64,000 nucleotides of DNA from JADZEM01 sp046328125 (GTDB lineage Bacteria > Chloroflexota > UBA6077 > JACCZL01): NCBI GenBank assembly GCA_046328125.1, contig JAXLXF010000007.1:169139-233138 (forward strand), read 5' to 3'. This document shows, one piece after another, positions 1 through 8,366 of this stretch. How positions within the stretch are numbered: the stretch's first letter is position 1; the number at the start of each line of letters is the position of its first letter. The notes beneath the pieces are model-generated. The model saw nothing but the letters and a program-made list of their open reading frames with translations, ran no database searches and was not told where the DNA came from. The position numbers and the translations under genes were made by a program.

Positions 1-1
1 C

Positions 2-2425
2 GACCCGGAGGCGATCAGGCGGACGTACGGCCAGCCGCTCGGCCAGCTCGAACAGGCCTGGAACCGACGCGTCGAGCAGACGGCGCAGGCCGGCGGCGGC
101 AAGGCGATGGCGGCGATCAAGGGGACGATGGACTTCTACCGTCCGTACTCCCTGAAGTTGATCGGCATCGTCGTCACGATCTTCCTGGCGCTCGGCTTCG
201 ACCTGTTCATCCCGCAGGCGCTGCGTTTCGTCATCGACAACGTGCTGGGCACCGCCCCGTCGCCGGTCTCGGTGCCGGGCCTGTTCTCGCGCGGCGCGCC
301 GATTCCCCACGACCAGAAGGTCGCGGCGTTGCTGGTGCTGCTGGTCGTGATGATCGTGATGTTCGGCATCAACGCGTATTCACGGCTGATGCAGGCGCTC
401 TGGACGGCCCAGGTGGGCCAGGGCGTCGTGTTCGACATCCGGATGAAGTTCCTGGAGCACATTCAGCGGCTGCCGCTCTCGTTCCACTCGCGGACGCCGG
501 CCAACGACGTCGTCCAGCGGTTCCAGACGGACATCACCTACGTGGCGGCGGTGCTGTCAGCCGGCCTGGTGCCGATGCTCTCGAACGGCATCGCGATGTT
601 GCTGTTCGGCTTCACCTTGATCTCGCTCAACCCGCTGCTCTCGATCGTGGCGCTGGCCGGGCTGCCGATCTTCGCGTACTCGTACCGGCAGGGGCGGGCG
701 ACCCTCCGCTCGAACCAGCGCGAGACGGTCCGCCGCAATCAGGAGATCCAGCAGTCCGTCATCGAGAACATGAACGCCCAGCCGCTGTTGAAGTCGTGGA
801 ACCAGCGGCCGAGCGTGATGGAGCGATTCCGCGAGAAGCTGGACAACAACCGCGAAGTGAACATCCGGAACGCGATGATCACCCAGACGTTCGCGCGGGT
901 CAGCGTGCTGATCACGAACGGCGTCCAGGTGGCGGTGCTGGTGGCTGGCGGACTGGTGGTCATCTGGTCGAACGGCCAGGATTTGACGGCTGGTGGCCTG
1001 ATCGCGTTCTACGTCCTGCTGATGCGCCTCTATGCACCAGCCGGGCTGTTCGCCGGCGCGTTCCAGACGCTGACCCTATCCGCGGACGGCCTGGACAAGA
1101 TCACCGCGATCCTGAACCGCAAGGCCGAGGCCGACCCGCCGGACGCCGCGACGCTCGGGCCGCTCCGGCAGGCGATTCGCCTGGAGACGGTTGACTACGC
1201 GCCCACCAAGGGGAAGTACCTGCTCAAGGATGTGAGCGTCGAGATCCCGCGGGGCTCCAAGATCGCGTTCGTCGGGCCGACCGGCGCTGGCAAGGCGACG
1301 CTCATGCAGCTGCTGCCGCGTGTCGCGGACCCGACCGAGGGCAAGATCACCTGGGACGGCGTTGACCTCGCGACCGCCTCGCGGGAGTCGGTCCGCGATC
1401 AGATCGTGGTGCTCCCTCAAGACACGTTCATCCTGAACCTGACGCTCTACGAGAACATCCTGGTCGGCCGGCCATCCGCGAACGGCGAGGAGGTGCTCCA
1501 GGCGGCGCGCGGGGCGAATCTCCACACCTGGATCAGCGGCCTGCCGAACGGCTACGACACGATCGTCAGCGACCGTGACACGGCGGTCAGCACGCCGAAT
1601 CGCCAGCGGATCGCGGCGGCCCGGGCGTTGCTGCGCAAGGACGCCTCGGTGGTGCTGATGGAGGACGCGTTCTCGGCGCTCGACGCGGCCGAGCAGCGCG
1701 ACGTCGAAAGCCTGCTGCGCGGCCCGAACGGCGACCGCACCGTCATCAAAGTGGCCCAGCGCCTCGGCGCCATCACCGACGCCGACGAGATCATCGTTAT
1801 GGACGCCGGCGAGATCGTCCAGCGGGGCAAGCACGACGAGCTGCTGGAAGAGGGCGGCCTGTACGTCCAGCTCATCAAGGACGAGCTCGGCGAGGCCGCG
1901 GTGAGCGGCGCCCGCCAGGCCGTCCGGCGCCTGAGCAAGCTGGAGCCGTTCTCCAGCCTGCCGCCAGAGGTGCTGGAGGAGACGGCGCGCCTGCTGCTCT
2001 ACGCCGAGCGCGCCCCCGGCGAGATCCTCTGCCGCCAGGGGAGCACCGGCGACGAGCTGTTCATCATCGGGCGCGGCGACGTGGACATCGTGGTGAACGA
2101 CGAAGAGGGGAACGAGCGGATCGTCGGGATGCTCCACGAGGGTGACTACGTGGGCGAGATCAGCTTCATGCGGCCGCACGTCCCCCGGACGGCGACGGTC
2201 CGCGCCCAGACAGCGGTCGAGGTGCACATCCTGCGGCGCCTCGACTTCGACGCGCTGTTGGAGCGGCTCGGGTCGGTGACGCTGACCCACCTGGAGGACA
2301 CGGCCCAGGCCCGCATCGAGGACACCCGCCGGAAGCTGGCCGCCGCCTCGGCCGGTCCCACCAACGGAGCAAAGATGGAGGACGCTCGGCCGAAGGTGGC
2401 GCCAATCGCGGGCGGGGGCAGCTAG
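2..2425 (+). CDS. ABC exporter half-transporter with degenerate ATPase and C-terminal cNMP-binding domain (5' incomplete)
   Basis: Numbering from the ATG at 107, residues 1-335 form a six-helix exporter membrane domain, about 350-595 a nucleotide-binding domain, and about 612-735 a cyclic-nucleotide-binding domain with a GEISFM...PRTA pocket. The ATPase core is unusual: the Walker A reads GPTGAGKAT with Ala instead of Ser/Thr after the Lys (397), the LSGGQ signature is VSTPN (494-498), Walker B is VVLMED (Asp/Glu order reversed), and the H-loop His is Gln551. The Q-loop looks normal. It is probably the non-catalytic half of a heterodimeric exporter, or a gated or regulatory unit. The frame stays open with codon-like GC bias to base 2, so the true start is probably upstream of the window; 107 is only an internal ATG. 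The upstream residues (YGQPLGQLEQAW) resemble the tail of peptidase-MA domains, which is a weak inference. The family assignment is firm; the substrate is unknown. Confidence 0.9.
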   Translation, partial: DPEAIRRTYGQPLGQLEQAWNRRVEQTAQAGGGKAMAAIKGTMDFYRPYSLKLIGIVVTIFLALGFDLFIPQALRFVIDNVLGTAPSPVSVPGLFSRGAPIPHDQKVAALLVLLVVMIVMFGINAYSRLMQALWTAQVGQGVVFDIRMKFLEHIQRLPLSFHSRTPANDVVQRFQTDITYVAAVLSAGLVPMLSNGIAMLLFGFTLISLNPLLSIVALAGLPIFAYSYRQGRATLRSNQRETVRRNQEIQQSVIENMNAQPLLKSWNQRPSVMERFREKLDNNREVNIRNAMITQTFARVSVLITNGVQVAVLVAGGLVVIWSNGQDLTAGGLIAFYVLLMRLYAPAGLFAGAFQTLTLSADGLDKITAILNRKAEADPPDAATLGPLRQAIRLETVDYAPTKGKYLLKDVSVEIPRGSKIAFVGPTGAGKATLMQLLPRVADPTEGKITWDGVDLATASRESVRDQIVVLPQDTFILNLTLYENILVGRPSANGEEVLQAARGANLHTWISGLPNGYDTIVSDRDTAVSTPNRQRIAAARALLRKDASVVLMEDAFSALDAAEQRDVESLLRGPNGDRTVIKVAQRLGAITDADEIIVMDAGEIVQRGKHDELLEEGGLYVQLIKDELGEAAVSGARQAVRRLSKLEPFSSLPPEVLEETARLLLYAERAPGEILCRQGSTGDELFIIGRGDVDIVVNDEEGNERIVGMLHEGDYVGEISFMRPHVPRTATVRAQTAVEVHILRRLDFDALLERLGSVTLTHLEDTAQARIEDTRRKLAAASAGPTNGAKMEDARPKVAPIAGGGS

Positions 2426-2586
2426 CGGCGCTCCTCCGCACCCGCTGGATCTCCAGGCCGGAATGGGAATATCAGGACGGTTGCCGGTGGTTCCCACTGA
2501 TGAAGCGGTCGGCCAGGCACCTACCCCACACGCCTGGCCGCCGCGAGGTTGCCGTGCCGATTGTGACCGTCCTGCCGGAACAAGGG

Positions 2587-2592
2587 TATAGT
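2587..2592 (+). promoter_or_regulatory. -10 box TATAGT, leaderless start of the ECF sigma gene
   Basis: TATAGT lies 9 nt before the ATG at 2602 and no Shine-Dalgarno sequence is present, so the transcript would start at or next to the start codon. A TTGTGA at 2561-2566 is a poor -35 candidate because the spacer would be 20 nt. Confidence 0.45.
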
Positions 2593-2601
2593 CAGAGCGT
2601 C

Positions 2602-3225
2602 ATGACGCTCTCTGAATCTCCCCGCCAGCCACGAACGGGCGTCCCCGCCGAGGAGCGCGAGTCGTTCTTCGAGCGCGAGGTGATGCAGCACCTGGATGCG
2701 CTGTATCGGACCGCCCTGCGGATGACGCGCAACCCCCAGGACGCCGAGGATCTCGTCCAGGAGACGACGCTGCGTGCGTTCCGCTTCCTGGACCGGTTCG
2801 AGCCGGGCACGAATCTCCGCGCCTGGTTGTTCAAGATCCTGACCAACACGTACATCAATCGGTACCGCAAGGCGTCCTCCGAGCCGCGCGTCGATTCGCT
2901 CGACGATTCGGACGGGGAGCTCTCGCTGTATCGGTTCCTCGACAGTGAGGCAGCCTCGCGCGGTGGGAGCGTCGAGGCGCAGGTGCTGGATCGCTTCGCG
3001 GAGCAGGACATCAAGACTGCGATCGAGGCGCTCCCGCCGCAGTACCGGATCACGGTGCTGCTCGCGGACGTCGAGGGGTTTTCCTACAACGACATCGCCG
3101 AAATCACCAATGTCAAGAAAGGAACGGTGATGTCGCGCCTGTTTCGAGGGCGGCGCCTGTTGCAGAAGGCGTTGATCGAGCAGGCGAAAAGCGCCGGGTT
3201 TGCCGGGGGGAACAGTCATGGCTGA
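2602..3225 (+). CDS. ECF-family RNA polymerase sigma factor
   Basis: This is a 207-residue sigma-70 family factor. Region 2 (about residues 20-95) carries DAEDLVQETTLRAF and the -10-recognition helix with WLFKILTNTYINRYRK. Region 4 (about 135-195) has the ALPPQYR...FSYNDIAEI helix-turn-helix and GTVMSRLFRGRRLL. Such factors direct RNA polymerase to stress or envelope regulons and are usually held inactive by a partner anti-sigma factor. The next gene is exactly such a partner and overlaps by 8 nt, so the two are translationally coupled. The start at 2602 is preferred over an open frame reaching 2500 because the sigma domain begins shortly after it and a -10 box sits just upstream. The target regulon is unknown. 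Confidence 0.9.
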   Translation: MTLSESPRQPRTGVPAEERESFFEREVMQHLDALYRTALRMTRNPQDAEDLVQETTLRAFRFLDRFEPGTNLRAWLFKILTNTYINRYRKASSEPRVDSLDDSDGELSLYRFLDSEAASRGGSVEAQVLDRFAEQDIKTAIEALPPQYRITVLLADVEGFSYNDIAEITNVKKGTVMSRLFRGRRLLQKALIEQAKSAGFAGGNSHG

Positions 3226-3469
3226 GGATGCGAAGACGCGCTGCGTAGAGACGGTCAAGCTGCTCGGGGAGTTCCTCGACCGCGAGCTGACCTCCTGCGA
3301 GGTTCAGACGGTCCAGGGACACCTGGATCGCTGCCCCCCCTGTCTGAAGGTGTACCGCTTCGAGGAGCGGGTCAGGCGCCTGGTCCGGGTCCACTGCGAG
3401 CGCGAGTGCGCGCCGAGCGACCTGAAGGCGCAGATCATGGCCCGCCTGAAGCGCCCGTCCTTTTCCTGA
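3218..3469 (+). CDS. Zinc-binding anti-sigma factor (ZAS/putative zinc-finger type)
   Basis: An 83-residue cytoplasmic protein with the HxxxCxxC signature (HLDRCPPC) of zinc-associated anti-sigma domains, plus a further Cys and His at about residues 50-55. In this family the domain wraps region 2 and 4 of its cognate ECF sigma and releases it after redox or other stress. It has no membrane segment, so it is a soluble RsrA/ChrR-like type. The ATG at 3218 has a GGGGGG Shine-Dalgarno 6 nt upstream and overlaps the sigma stop codon. A longer TTG start at 3200 is less likely. The signal sensed is not visible. Confidence 0.85.
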   Translation: MAEDAKTRCVETVKLLGEFLDRELTSCEVQTVQGHLDRCPPCLKVYRFEERVRRLVRVHCERECAPSDLKAQIMARLKRPSFS

Positions 3470-3539
3470 CCCCCGGTGCCCCTCGTCTCGACGCCCTGCC
3501 ACCGCGTGGCAGCGCCACCACCGTGTTAGGACGCGCTCG

Positions 3540-3860
3540 TCAGTCTCCGTCGAACCACAGGTAGGTGTGGACGTGATCCAGACAGTAGAGCGCCATTCCT
3601 CGGATCGTCGCGATGACGGAAAGTGTTTGCGGGTCCGACATCGTGTTCTGCAGTTCTTGGAGCTCCACGACGAAGCGCTCTAGCTGCAGGCGGTTGAGCA
3701 GCGTCATTCCATACGGATCGACGTACTGGAGCATGCTCCAGCTCTCGTACAGCTCGCTGTTGCCGCGCCAGACCGATCCGATGGCGTGACAAAATCGCTG
3801 GTGTACATCGAGGTACCGAACCAGCATCTTGCCCTCTTCATCTTGAGCCTGGACAGTCAT
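3540..3860 (-). CDS. Hypothetical protein, 106 aa
   Basis: The product is a soluble, helix-rich 106-residue protein containing HQRFCHAIGSVW, LERFVVELQELQ and a C-terminal CLDHVHTYLWFDGD. I do not recognise its family. The ATG at 3858-3860 is chosen because everything upstream in frame is encoded by a repeat element with inverted arms (3932-4035). It is transcribed in the same direction as the dap operon but separated from it by a strong hairpin at 4084-4119, so it probably has its own promoter. Real coding is supported by codon-position GC bias and non-repetitive composition. Confidence 0.6.
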   Translation of the reverse strand: MTVQAQDEEGKMLVRYLDVHQRFCHAIGSVWRGNSELYESWSMLQYVDPYGMTLLNRLQLERFVVELQELQNTMSDPQTLSVIATIRGMALYCLDHVHTYLWFDGD

Positions 3861-3931
3861 GCTCACAACGTACACCCACAGATACCTAGTGCTGAGCCAG
3901 CACACGTCGTCGGGAATGCCCGGGACAGATC

Positions 3932-4035
3932 GTGGAGCGCGGCCATCCTGGCCGCCCCGGTTGTTGACGAACGATCCTGCTGCCTTGAGCCCGGGGACAG
4001 TCAGCATGGAAGCGGCCAGGATGGCCGCGCTCCAC
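3932..4035. repeat. Perfect 24-bp inverted repeat element
   Basis: Arms at 3932-3955 and 4012-4035 are exact reverse complements (24 of 24), separated by 56 nt. The arm core is GCGGCCATCCTGGCCGC, itself nearly palindromic. It sits between the small unknown gene and the dapA terminator and looks like a non-autonomous palindromic repeat. Confidence 0.75.
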
Positions 4036-4083
4036 GGGCACGTTCGCCGTATTCCCGAATCTCTCGTTTGGATCTGCACTAGC

Positions 4084-4119
4084 AAGCAGCCCGCTCCGAC
4101 TGATCGGAGCGGGCTGCTT
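4084..4119 (-). terminator. Intrinsic hairpin downstream of dapA
   Basis: A 16-bp perfect stem (4084-4099 with 4104-4119) and a 4-nt CTGA/TCAG loop lie 30 nt past the dapA stop. The T-tract is weak on both strands, better on the plus strand (TTTCG). Confidence 0.65.
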
Positions 4120-4148
4120 TCGTCTCGATGAGGGTGAGGTGGTCGGAG

Positions 4149-5057
4149 TTAGCGCCCAGCCCCCACAGGGATCGGGAGGTCGATCTGGGCAGCTGCCAGC
4201 GCCGCGTCCAGCGCTGCCGCCGTCTTCTCGTCCGGCTCCACCAGCGGCAGCCGCAGGCCGCCCACGTCGAACCCGACCTTGCGCAGGCAGTACTTCAGCG
4301 GGATCGGGTTCGTGGTGATGAACATCGAGTTGAAGAACGGGCGCAGCCGCCGGTGGCACGATGCCGCCTCGCTCACCCGACCGGCCACGAAGTGCCCGAT
4401 CATCTCCTGGATCTGCTTGCCGACCAGATGCGAGGCCACGCTGACAATGCCGTAGCCGCCGACCGACATCAGCGGGATCGTCTGAACGTCGTCGCCGCTC
4501 CAGACCTTGAAGCCGGGCGCGGACTCCTGGACGATCTGGGCGGTCACCTGGAGGTCGCCGCCAGCATCCTTGATCCCGATGATGTTCGAGATCTGGCTGA
4601 GCTTGATCGTCGTCTCGGCCGACATGTTCGTCGCGGTGCGGGAGGGCACGTTGTACAGGATGATCGGCAGGTCGACGGCGTTCGCAATCGCCTCGAAGTG
4701 CGCGTACAGGCCGTTCTGGGGCGGCTTGTTGTAGTACGGCACCGTCCCGAGGATGCCGTCAACGCCGGCGTCTTTCGCTTCGAGGCTCAGCTCGATGCTC
4801 TCGTGGGTGTTGTAGTTGCAGGTGCCGGCCACGATCGTGCCGCGTGTGCCGATCGCCGAGCGGATCTCGCGGAAGAGGCGCAGCTTCTCCTCGGAGGTCA
4901 GGGTCGGGGACTCGCCGGTCGTGCCAGAGACGACCAGGCCGTCCGTGCCCGACGCCAGCAGCGCCTCGGCCAGCTCCTGCGCGCGCCGGTAGTCCACCTC
5001 GCCGCTCTTGTCGAACGGGGTGACCATGGCCGTGAGTACGCGTCCGAAGTCGGTCAT
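4149..5057 (-). CDS. dapA: 4-hydroxy-tetrahydrodipicolinate synthase
   Basis: A 302-residue TIM-barrel of the DapA/NAL family that condenses pyruvate with aspartate semialdehyde, the first committed step to diaminopimelate and lysine. The GTTGES phosphate-loop-like motif is at 45-50, the catalytic Tyr in ILYNVPSRT at 135, and the Schiff-base Lys in GIKDAGGD at 163. Its length is usual for the family. The ATG at 5057 has GGAGGACC just upstream; an upstream TTG/GTG adds only five residues. It is the last gene of the dapB-asd-dapA operon, about 90 nt after asd, and is followed by a strong hairpin. The gene order supports DapA rather than another NAL aldolase. Confidence 0.95.
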   Translation of the reverse strand: MTDFGRVLTAMVTPFDKSGEVDYRRAQELAEALLASGTDGLVVSGTTGESPTLTSEEKLRLFREIRSAIGTRGTIVAGTCNYNTHESIELSLEAKDAGVDGILGTVPYYNKPPQNGLYAHFEAIANAVDLPIILYNVPSRTATNMSAETTIKLSQISNIIGIKDAGGDLQVTAQIVQESAPGFKVWSGDDVQTIPLMSVGGYGIVSVASHLVGKQIQEMIGHFVAGRVSEAASCHRRLRPFFNSMFITTNPIPLKYCLRKVGFDVGGLRLPLVEPDEKTAAALDAALAAAQIDLPIPVGAGR

Positions 5058-5145
5058 GCAGGTCCTCCACACCTCGTCGTGCGCCGGGCGGGCCGGCTGA
5101 TCGAACGGCGATCCGAAAGGCTCGTCGCCGACGATGTTGAATGGC

Positions 5146-6192
5146 TCATCGAGCCGTCACCGTCGCCCGCTCTGCCTGAGCGGACGACTCCGTGCCGTAG
5201 AGCAGCTCCGCGATCTGGACCGCGTTCAGCGCCGCCCCCTTGCGGAGGTTGTCGGCAACCACCCACAGCGCGATCCCGCCAGGGTTCGAGACGTCCGCCC
5301 GAATCCGGCCCACGTAGACCGGGTCGCGCCCGGCCGCGTGTTGGGGCTGAGGATACTCCTTGTTGAGGGGATCGTCCACCACCTCGATGCCGGGCGCGTT
5401 GGCAAGGATCTCGCGGGCCTCAGATGGGCTCATCGGGCGCTCAAACTCGATGTGGAGCGCTTCGGAGTGGCCGACGGAGACCGGCACCCGCACGCAGGTG
5501 GCCGAGAGGCGGAAGTCGGGCAGGCCCATGATCTTCCGGGTTTCGACCAGCATCTTCCACTCTTCCTTGGTGTACCCGTCGTCGCGGAAGCTGTCGATGT
5601 GCGGGAAGATGTTGAAGGCGAGCGACTGCGGGTGGTTCTCCGGGGCCGGGCGCTCGCCGGCCAGGTAGCGGCGGCTGTGATCCACCAGCTCGTCCATCGC
5701 GGCCTTGCCCGCGCCGGACGCCGCCTGGTAGGTGTCCACCACCACGCGGGCGATCGGATTCGCCTGCTGGAGCGGCTGGAGCACGACCACCATCTGCGCT
5801 GTCGAACAGTTCGGGCCGGCGATGATCCCCTTGTGCTGGCGGGCAGCTTCCGGGTTGACCTCGGGGACGACCAGCGGCACGTCCGGGTCCATCCTGAACG
5901 CCGAGCTGTCGTCGATCACGAGGGTGCCGTTGGCGGCGACCTGGGGCGCAAACTCGCGGGCCAGCTCGGTGGAGATCGAGAAGAGGGCGATGTCGAGCCC
6001 CTTACACGCCTCGACCGTAAACTCTTCGACCGGCAGCGACTCGCCGGCGAACGTCATCCGCGAGCCGACCGAGCGCGCCGAGGCGTAGAGCCGCAGCTGG
6101 CCGATCTGGAGCGGCGAGTGCTCCAGTATTTCGAGGTACTGTCGGCCGACCATCCCGGTCGCCCCGATGACCCCGATCTTGAGACCTGACAT
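5146..6192 (-). CDS. asd: Aspartate-semialdehyde dehydrogenase
   Basis: The 348-residue enzyme reduces aspartyl phosphate to aspartate 4-semialdehyde with NADPH, supplying DapA and the threonine/methionine branch. The Rossmann motif GVIGATGMVG opens the protein, the catalytic Cys is in GPNCSTAQM (Cys129), and the acid/base His follows in CVRVPVSVGHSEA. The ATG at 6192 is preceded by GGGAGGAACG at good spacing; a longer frame from 6252 would begin inside a hairpin. It is flanked by dapB upstream and dapA downstream on the same strand, forming a compact lysine/DAP operon. Confidence 0.96.
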   Translation of the reverse strand: MSGLKIGVIGATGMVGRQYLEILEHSPLQIGQLRLYASARSVGSRMTFAGESLPVEEFTVEACKGLDIALFSISTELAREFAPQVAANGTLVIDDSSAFRMDPDVPLVVPEVNPEAARQHKGIIAGPNCSTAQMVVVLQPLQQANPIARVVVDTYQAASGAGKAAMDELVDHSRRYLAGERPAPENHPQSLAFNIFPHIDSFRDDGYTKEEWKMLVETRKIMGLPDFRLSATCVRVPVSVGHSEALHIEFERPMSPSEAREILANAPGIEVVDDPLNKEYPQPQHAAGRDPVYVGRIRADVSNPGGIALWVVADNLRKGAALNAVQIAELLYGTESSAQAERATVTAR

Positions 6193-6243
6193 CAGACCGT
6201 TCCTCCCTGCCTGTGACGCAGACTGTGTCGTCACGTCGTCGCG

Positions 6244-6275
6244 CGTGGACATCAGACGCGCGCCTGATGTCCACG
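6244..6275 (-). other. Intergenic hairpin between dapB and asd
   Basis: A 12-bp perfect stem (6244-6255 with 6264-6275) with an 8-nt loop in the 100-nt dapB-asd gap. There is no T-run, so it may be an RNA processing or stability element rather than a terminator. Confidence 0.5.
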
Positions 6276-6292
6276 GTCTGATGCCCTGCTCG

Positions 6293-7087
6293 CTAGGCCA
6301 GACCCATCAGGCGGTCCAGGCCGTACACGAGACCGCTGCGCTTAGTGACTTCCTTGACGGCCAGAATGACGCCAGGCATGAACGACTCGCGCGTGATCGA
6401 ATCGTGCCTGATCGTCAAAATCTGCCCGAGGCCGCCAAAGATGATCTCCTGGTGGGCAACCAGACCCGGCAACCGGACGCTGTGGACGTGGATGCCGCCC
6501 TCGACGGCGCCGCGCGCGCCTTCCATCAGGATGGTCGGCGTGTGCGGGTCGTCGAAGTCTTCGCCGCGCGCGGCCCGCATCTCGCGAGCCGTGGCGGTCG
6601 CCATGCCGGACGGCGCGTCCACTTTTTTGTCGTGATGCAGCTCGATGATCTCGGCCGCGGACATGAACTTCCCGGCGATCCGCGCGAAGTGGAGCATCAG
6701 GTTCGCGCCGACCGCGAAGTTCGGGATGACGGCGGCGCCGACTCCGGCCTGCTCGGCCAGCGCGGCGATCTCTTCGAGGTCAGCCGGCTTGATCCCGCTG
6801 GTCCCGACGACGGGCGAGACCTTGTGGGCGAGCGCAATCCGGACGTTCGCCATCGCGGCGCCGGGGTGGGTGAAGTCCACCATCACCCTCGGGGCGACGC
6901 GCTGGATCAGCGATTCGAGATCCCTGGCGATCGGGATCAGGCCGCCGCCACCGGGCAGATCGAGGTACTCCTCACTGGCGCTGGGCGCAACGCCACCGGC
7001 CAGGTCGAGCTCCTCATCCTTCGCCAGCGCCGCGACGGTCTCGCGACCCATCCGGCCAAAGGCGCCTGTGACGATGACTTTTGTCAC
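6293..7087 (-). CDS. dapB: 4-hydroxy-tetrahydrodipicolinate reductase
   Basis: A 264-residue NAD(P)H-dependent reductase, the step after DapA. The nucleotide-binding GAFGRMG is near the N-terminus, and the active-site signature ELHHDKKVDAPSGMA (about 149-163) has the paired His and Lys. The usual Thr after SG is Met here, a conservative oddity. The GTG at 7087 is chosen because GGAGCGGG lies about 9 nt upstream and the Rossmann strand starts at once; a TTG at 7102 is the alternative. A TACACT box (7126-7121 on the minus strand) may be the operon's -10. It is the first gene of dapB-asd-dapA. Confidence 0.95.
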   Translation of the reverse strand: MTKVIVTGAFGRMGRETVAALAKDEELDLAGGVAPSASEEYLDLPGGGGLIPIARDLESLIQRVAPRVMVDFTHPGAAMANVRIALAHKVSPVVGTSGIKPADLEEIAALAEQAGVGAAVIPNFAVGANLMLHFARIAGKFMSAAEIIELHHDKKVDAPSGMATATAREMRAARGEDFDDPHTPTILMEGARGAVEGGIHVHSVRLPGLVAHQEIIFGGLGQILTIRHDSITRESFMPGVILAVKEVTKRSGLVYGLDRLMGLA

Positions 7088-7161
7088 GCTGTCCCGCTCC
7101 AACGCACGCGCGCTTGGGACAGTGTACCAGACAGTTGAGCCTTCCGCCAGAGGTCTAGCCC

Positions 7162-7215
7162 ATGAATCTTAGGGGTGCATCCCGTGTTAACCTGCAAGAG
7201 CCTATGATTCTTAGG
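7162..7215. promoter_or_regulatory. Pair of 12-bp direct repeats upstream of dapB
   Basis: ATGAATCTTAGG (7162-7173) and ATGATTCTTAGG (7204-7215) differ at one base and are 42 bp apart, four helical turns. They lie in the 300-nt gap between dapB and the divergent gene at 7394, where an operator would be expected. No regulator can be named. Confidence 0.3.
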
Positions 7216-7393
7216 TCATCTTGCCGAGAATGGCATCCCGATGCGCCTTCCTGACCGCTCTAGCTCCGTAGCGTGTGTGGCAATCTCATTGCTGGACGAC
7301 CGATTCTGCCTACGAGCCGGCACTTACTCTGCGCCCAGTTTCGCGACAGTGTGTCGAGCAAAGGTCGGCTGCTGCCGAAATGGGGACTGCTGG

Positions 7394-7816
7394 ATGAGGG
7401 GTGGCACGGTGTTCAACGTCAACTTCACGAACAATTACTTCTTGCTCGTGGTGGGCCAGTTCATGACGGACCAGGCGCCTCCGCCGAACGGCGGGTATCA
7501 GGTGTTTCCGGTCCAGCCGGGCGGCGGCAAGCTGACGGTGGAGAACCTGGGCAATTTCAAGATGAGCATCCCGGGGATGGGGGACGTCGTCTTCCTGGAC
7601 ATCGCCGCCCAGAAGCTTCCCGCCTACACCAACCCTGCGATTCCGTGGACCGAGGCTACCTGGGGAGGCGTCATCCGCTACCGAGGTGACGACGCGTATT
7701 TCCGCTACGAGGGGCAGGGTCAGGTCAACGTCGTGATCGACCAGTTCGGCTCGATCAGCGTCAACTTCCCGGCCGGCGGCATGCAGATCAGCCTGTCGGA
7801 GATGTCCGTCGTGTAG
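7394..7816 (+). CDS. Hypothetical protein, about 140 aa
   Basis: The product is small, beta-rich and unrecognised, with FNVNFTNNYFLLVVGQFMTD at its start, a PPPNGGYQVFPVQPGGGKL stretch and VNVVIDQFGSISVNFPAGG near the end. It has no signal peptide or membrane segment. The alternating hydrophobic pattern suggests a single beta-sandwich domain. ATG 7394 or GTG 7409 could be the start; GTG 7409 has GAGGGGTGG 4 nt upstream. The longer frame from 7241 has poor amino-acid composition and is not supported. It appears to be a single-gene unit. Confidence 0.6.
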   Translation: MRGGTVFNVNFTNNYFLLVVGQFMTDQAPPPNGGYQVFPVQPGGGKLTVENLGNFKMSIPGMGDVVFLDIAAQKLPAYTNPAIPWTEATWGGVIRYRGDDAYFRYEGQGQVNVVIDQFGSISVNFPAGGMQISLSEMSVV

Positions 7817-7966
7817 CCCACAGCCTGGACGCGCCCGAGTGACGTCGGGCACGTCCAATCTGGCAACATCACCGGGCTGGCTGCCTCGTCGCATAGTTGA
7901 CGTGCCGCGCAAGGACATGTGTGCGGCGAAGAAGCCATGTTCTGAGCGCAAGTGCATCGGACTCTG

Positions 7967-7972
7967 TAGAAT
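7967..7972 (+). promoter_or_regulatory. -10 box TAGAAT, leaderless start
   Basis: TAGAAT lies 7 nt before the ATG at 7980, with no Shine-Dalgarno, which fits a leaderless mRNA. Confidence 0.4.
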
Positions 7973-7979
7973 CCGAGCA

Positions 7980-8366
7980 ATGAGCGCGGATGCAGGGGAA
8001 TCTCAAACAGAAACTCGCGGTTGGCGGACCCTTTTTCACGTTGTTGACGAAGATCCGCCGAGTATCGAGGACTTTCGGTCAAATCAGGATAAGGGTCGCG
8101 TGCCACGCCGCCCGCTATCTGAAGCGGAGCAAGAGCTCTGGGGCGGTATTTCGGCTTACGAGTCGTGGGCCTTGGCGAGGCGAAAAGCTGGTCGGTCCCC
8201 GTGGCTCGGCAACTTTGTCGCCGAGTTCCGCATCCCAGAACAGTCCGGCATCCGAATGCGACGCACCACAAGCAGCCGCGGGCATTGGACGCTGTGGGGC
8301 AACCCGGCAGAGATCCTGGCCTGCGTCGTGGCAGTAACGCCTATGCGTCCACCTGGCACTACTTGA
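7980..8366 (+). CDS. Hypothetical protein, 128 aa
   Basis: A soluble protein with the order FHVVDEDPPSIEDF, RRPLSEAEQELWGGISAYES, GNFVAEFRIPEQSGIRMRRTTSSRGHWTLWGNPAEILACVVAVTP. I recall this layout (ISxYxS, W/HxTLWGxPxxLLACV) from uncharacterised Chloroflexota and Actinomycetota proteins, but no function is known to me. The ATG at 7980 is preceded directly by a -10-like TAGAAT and marks the start of the conserved part. Its stop overlaps by 8 nt the stop of a convergent small gene at 8359. Confidence 0.65.
   Translation: MSADAGESQTETRGWRTLFHVVDEDPPSIEDFRSNQDKGRVPRRPLSEAEQELWGGISAYESWALARRKAGRSPWLGNFVAEFRIPEQSGIRMRRTTSSRGHWTLWGNPAEILACVVAVTPMRPPGTT

Noticed and set aside
1076..2497. Open frame of 473 codons antisense to the ABC gene
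   Set aside because: It is a shadow of the ABC and cNMP-binding domains, with no signature or ribosome site.
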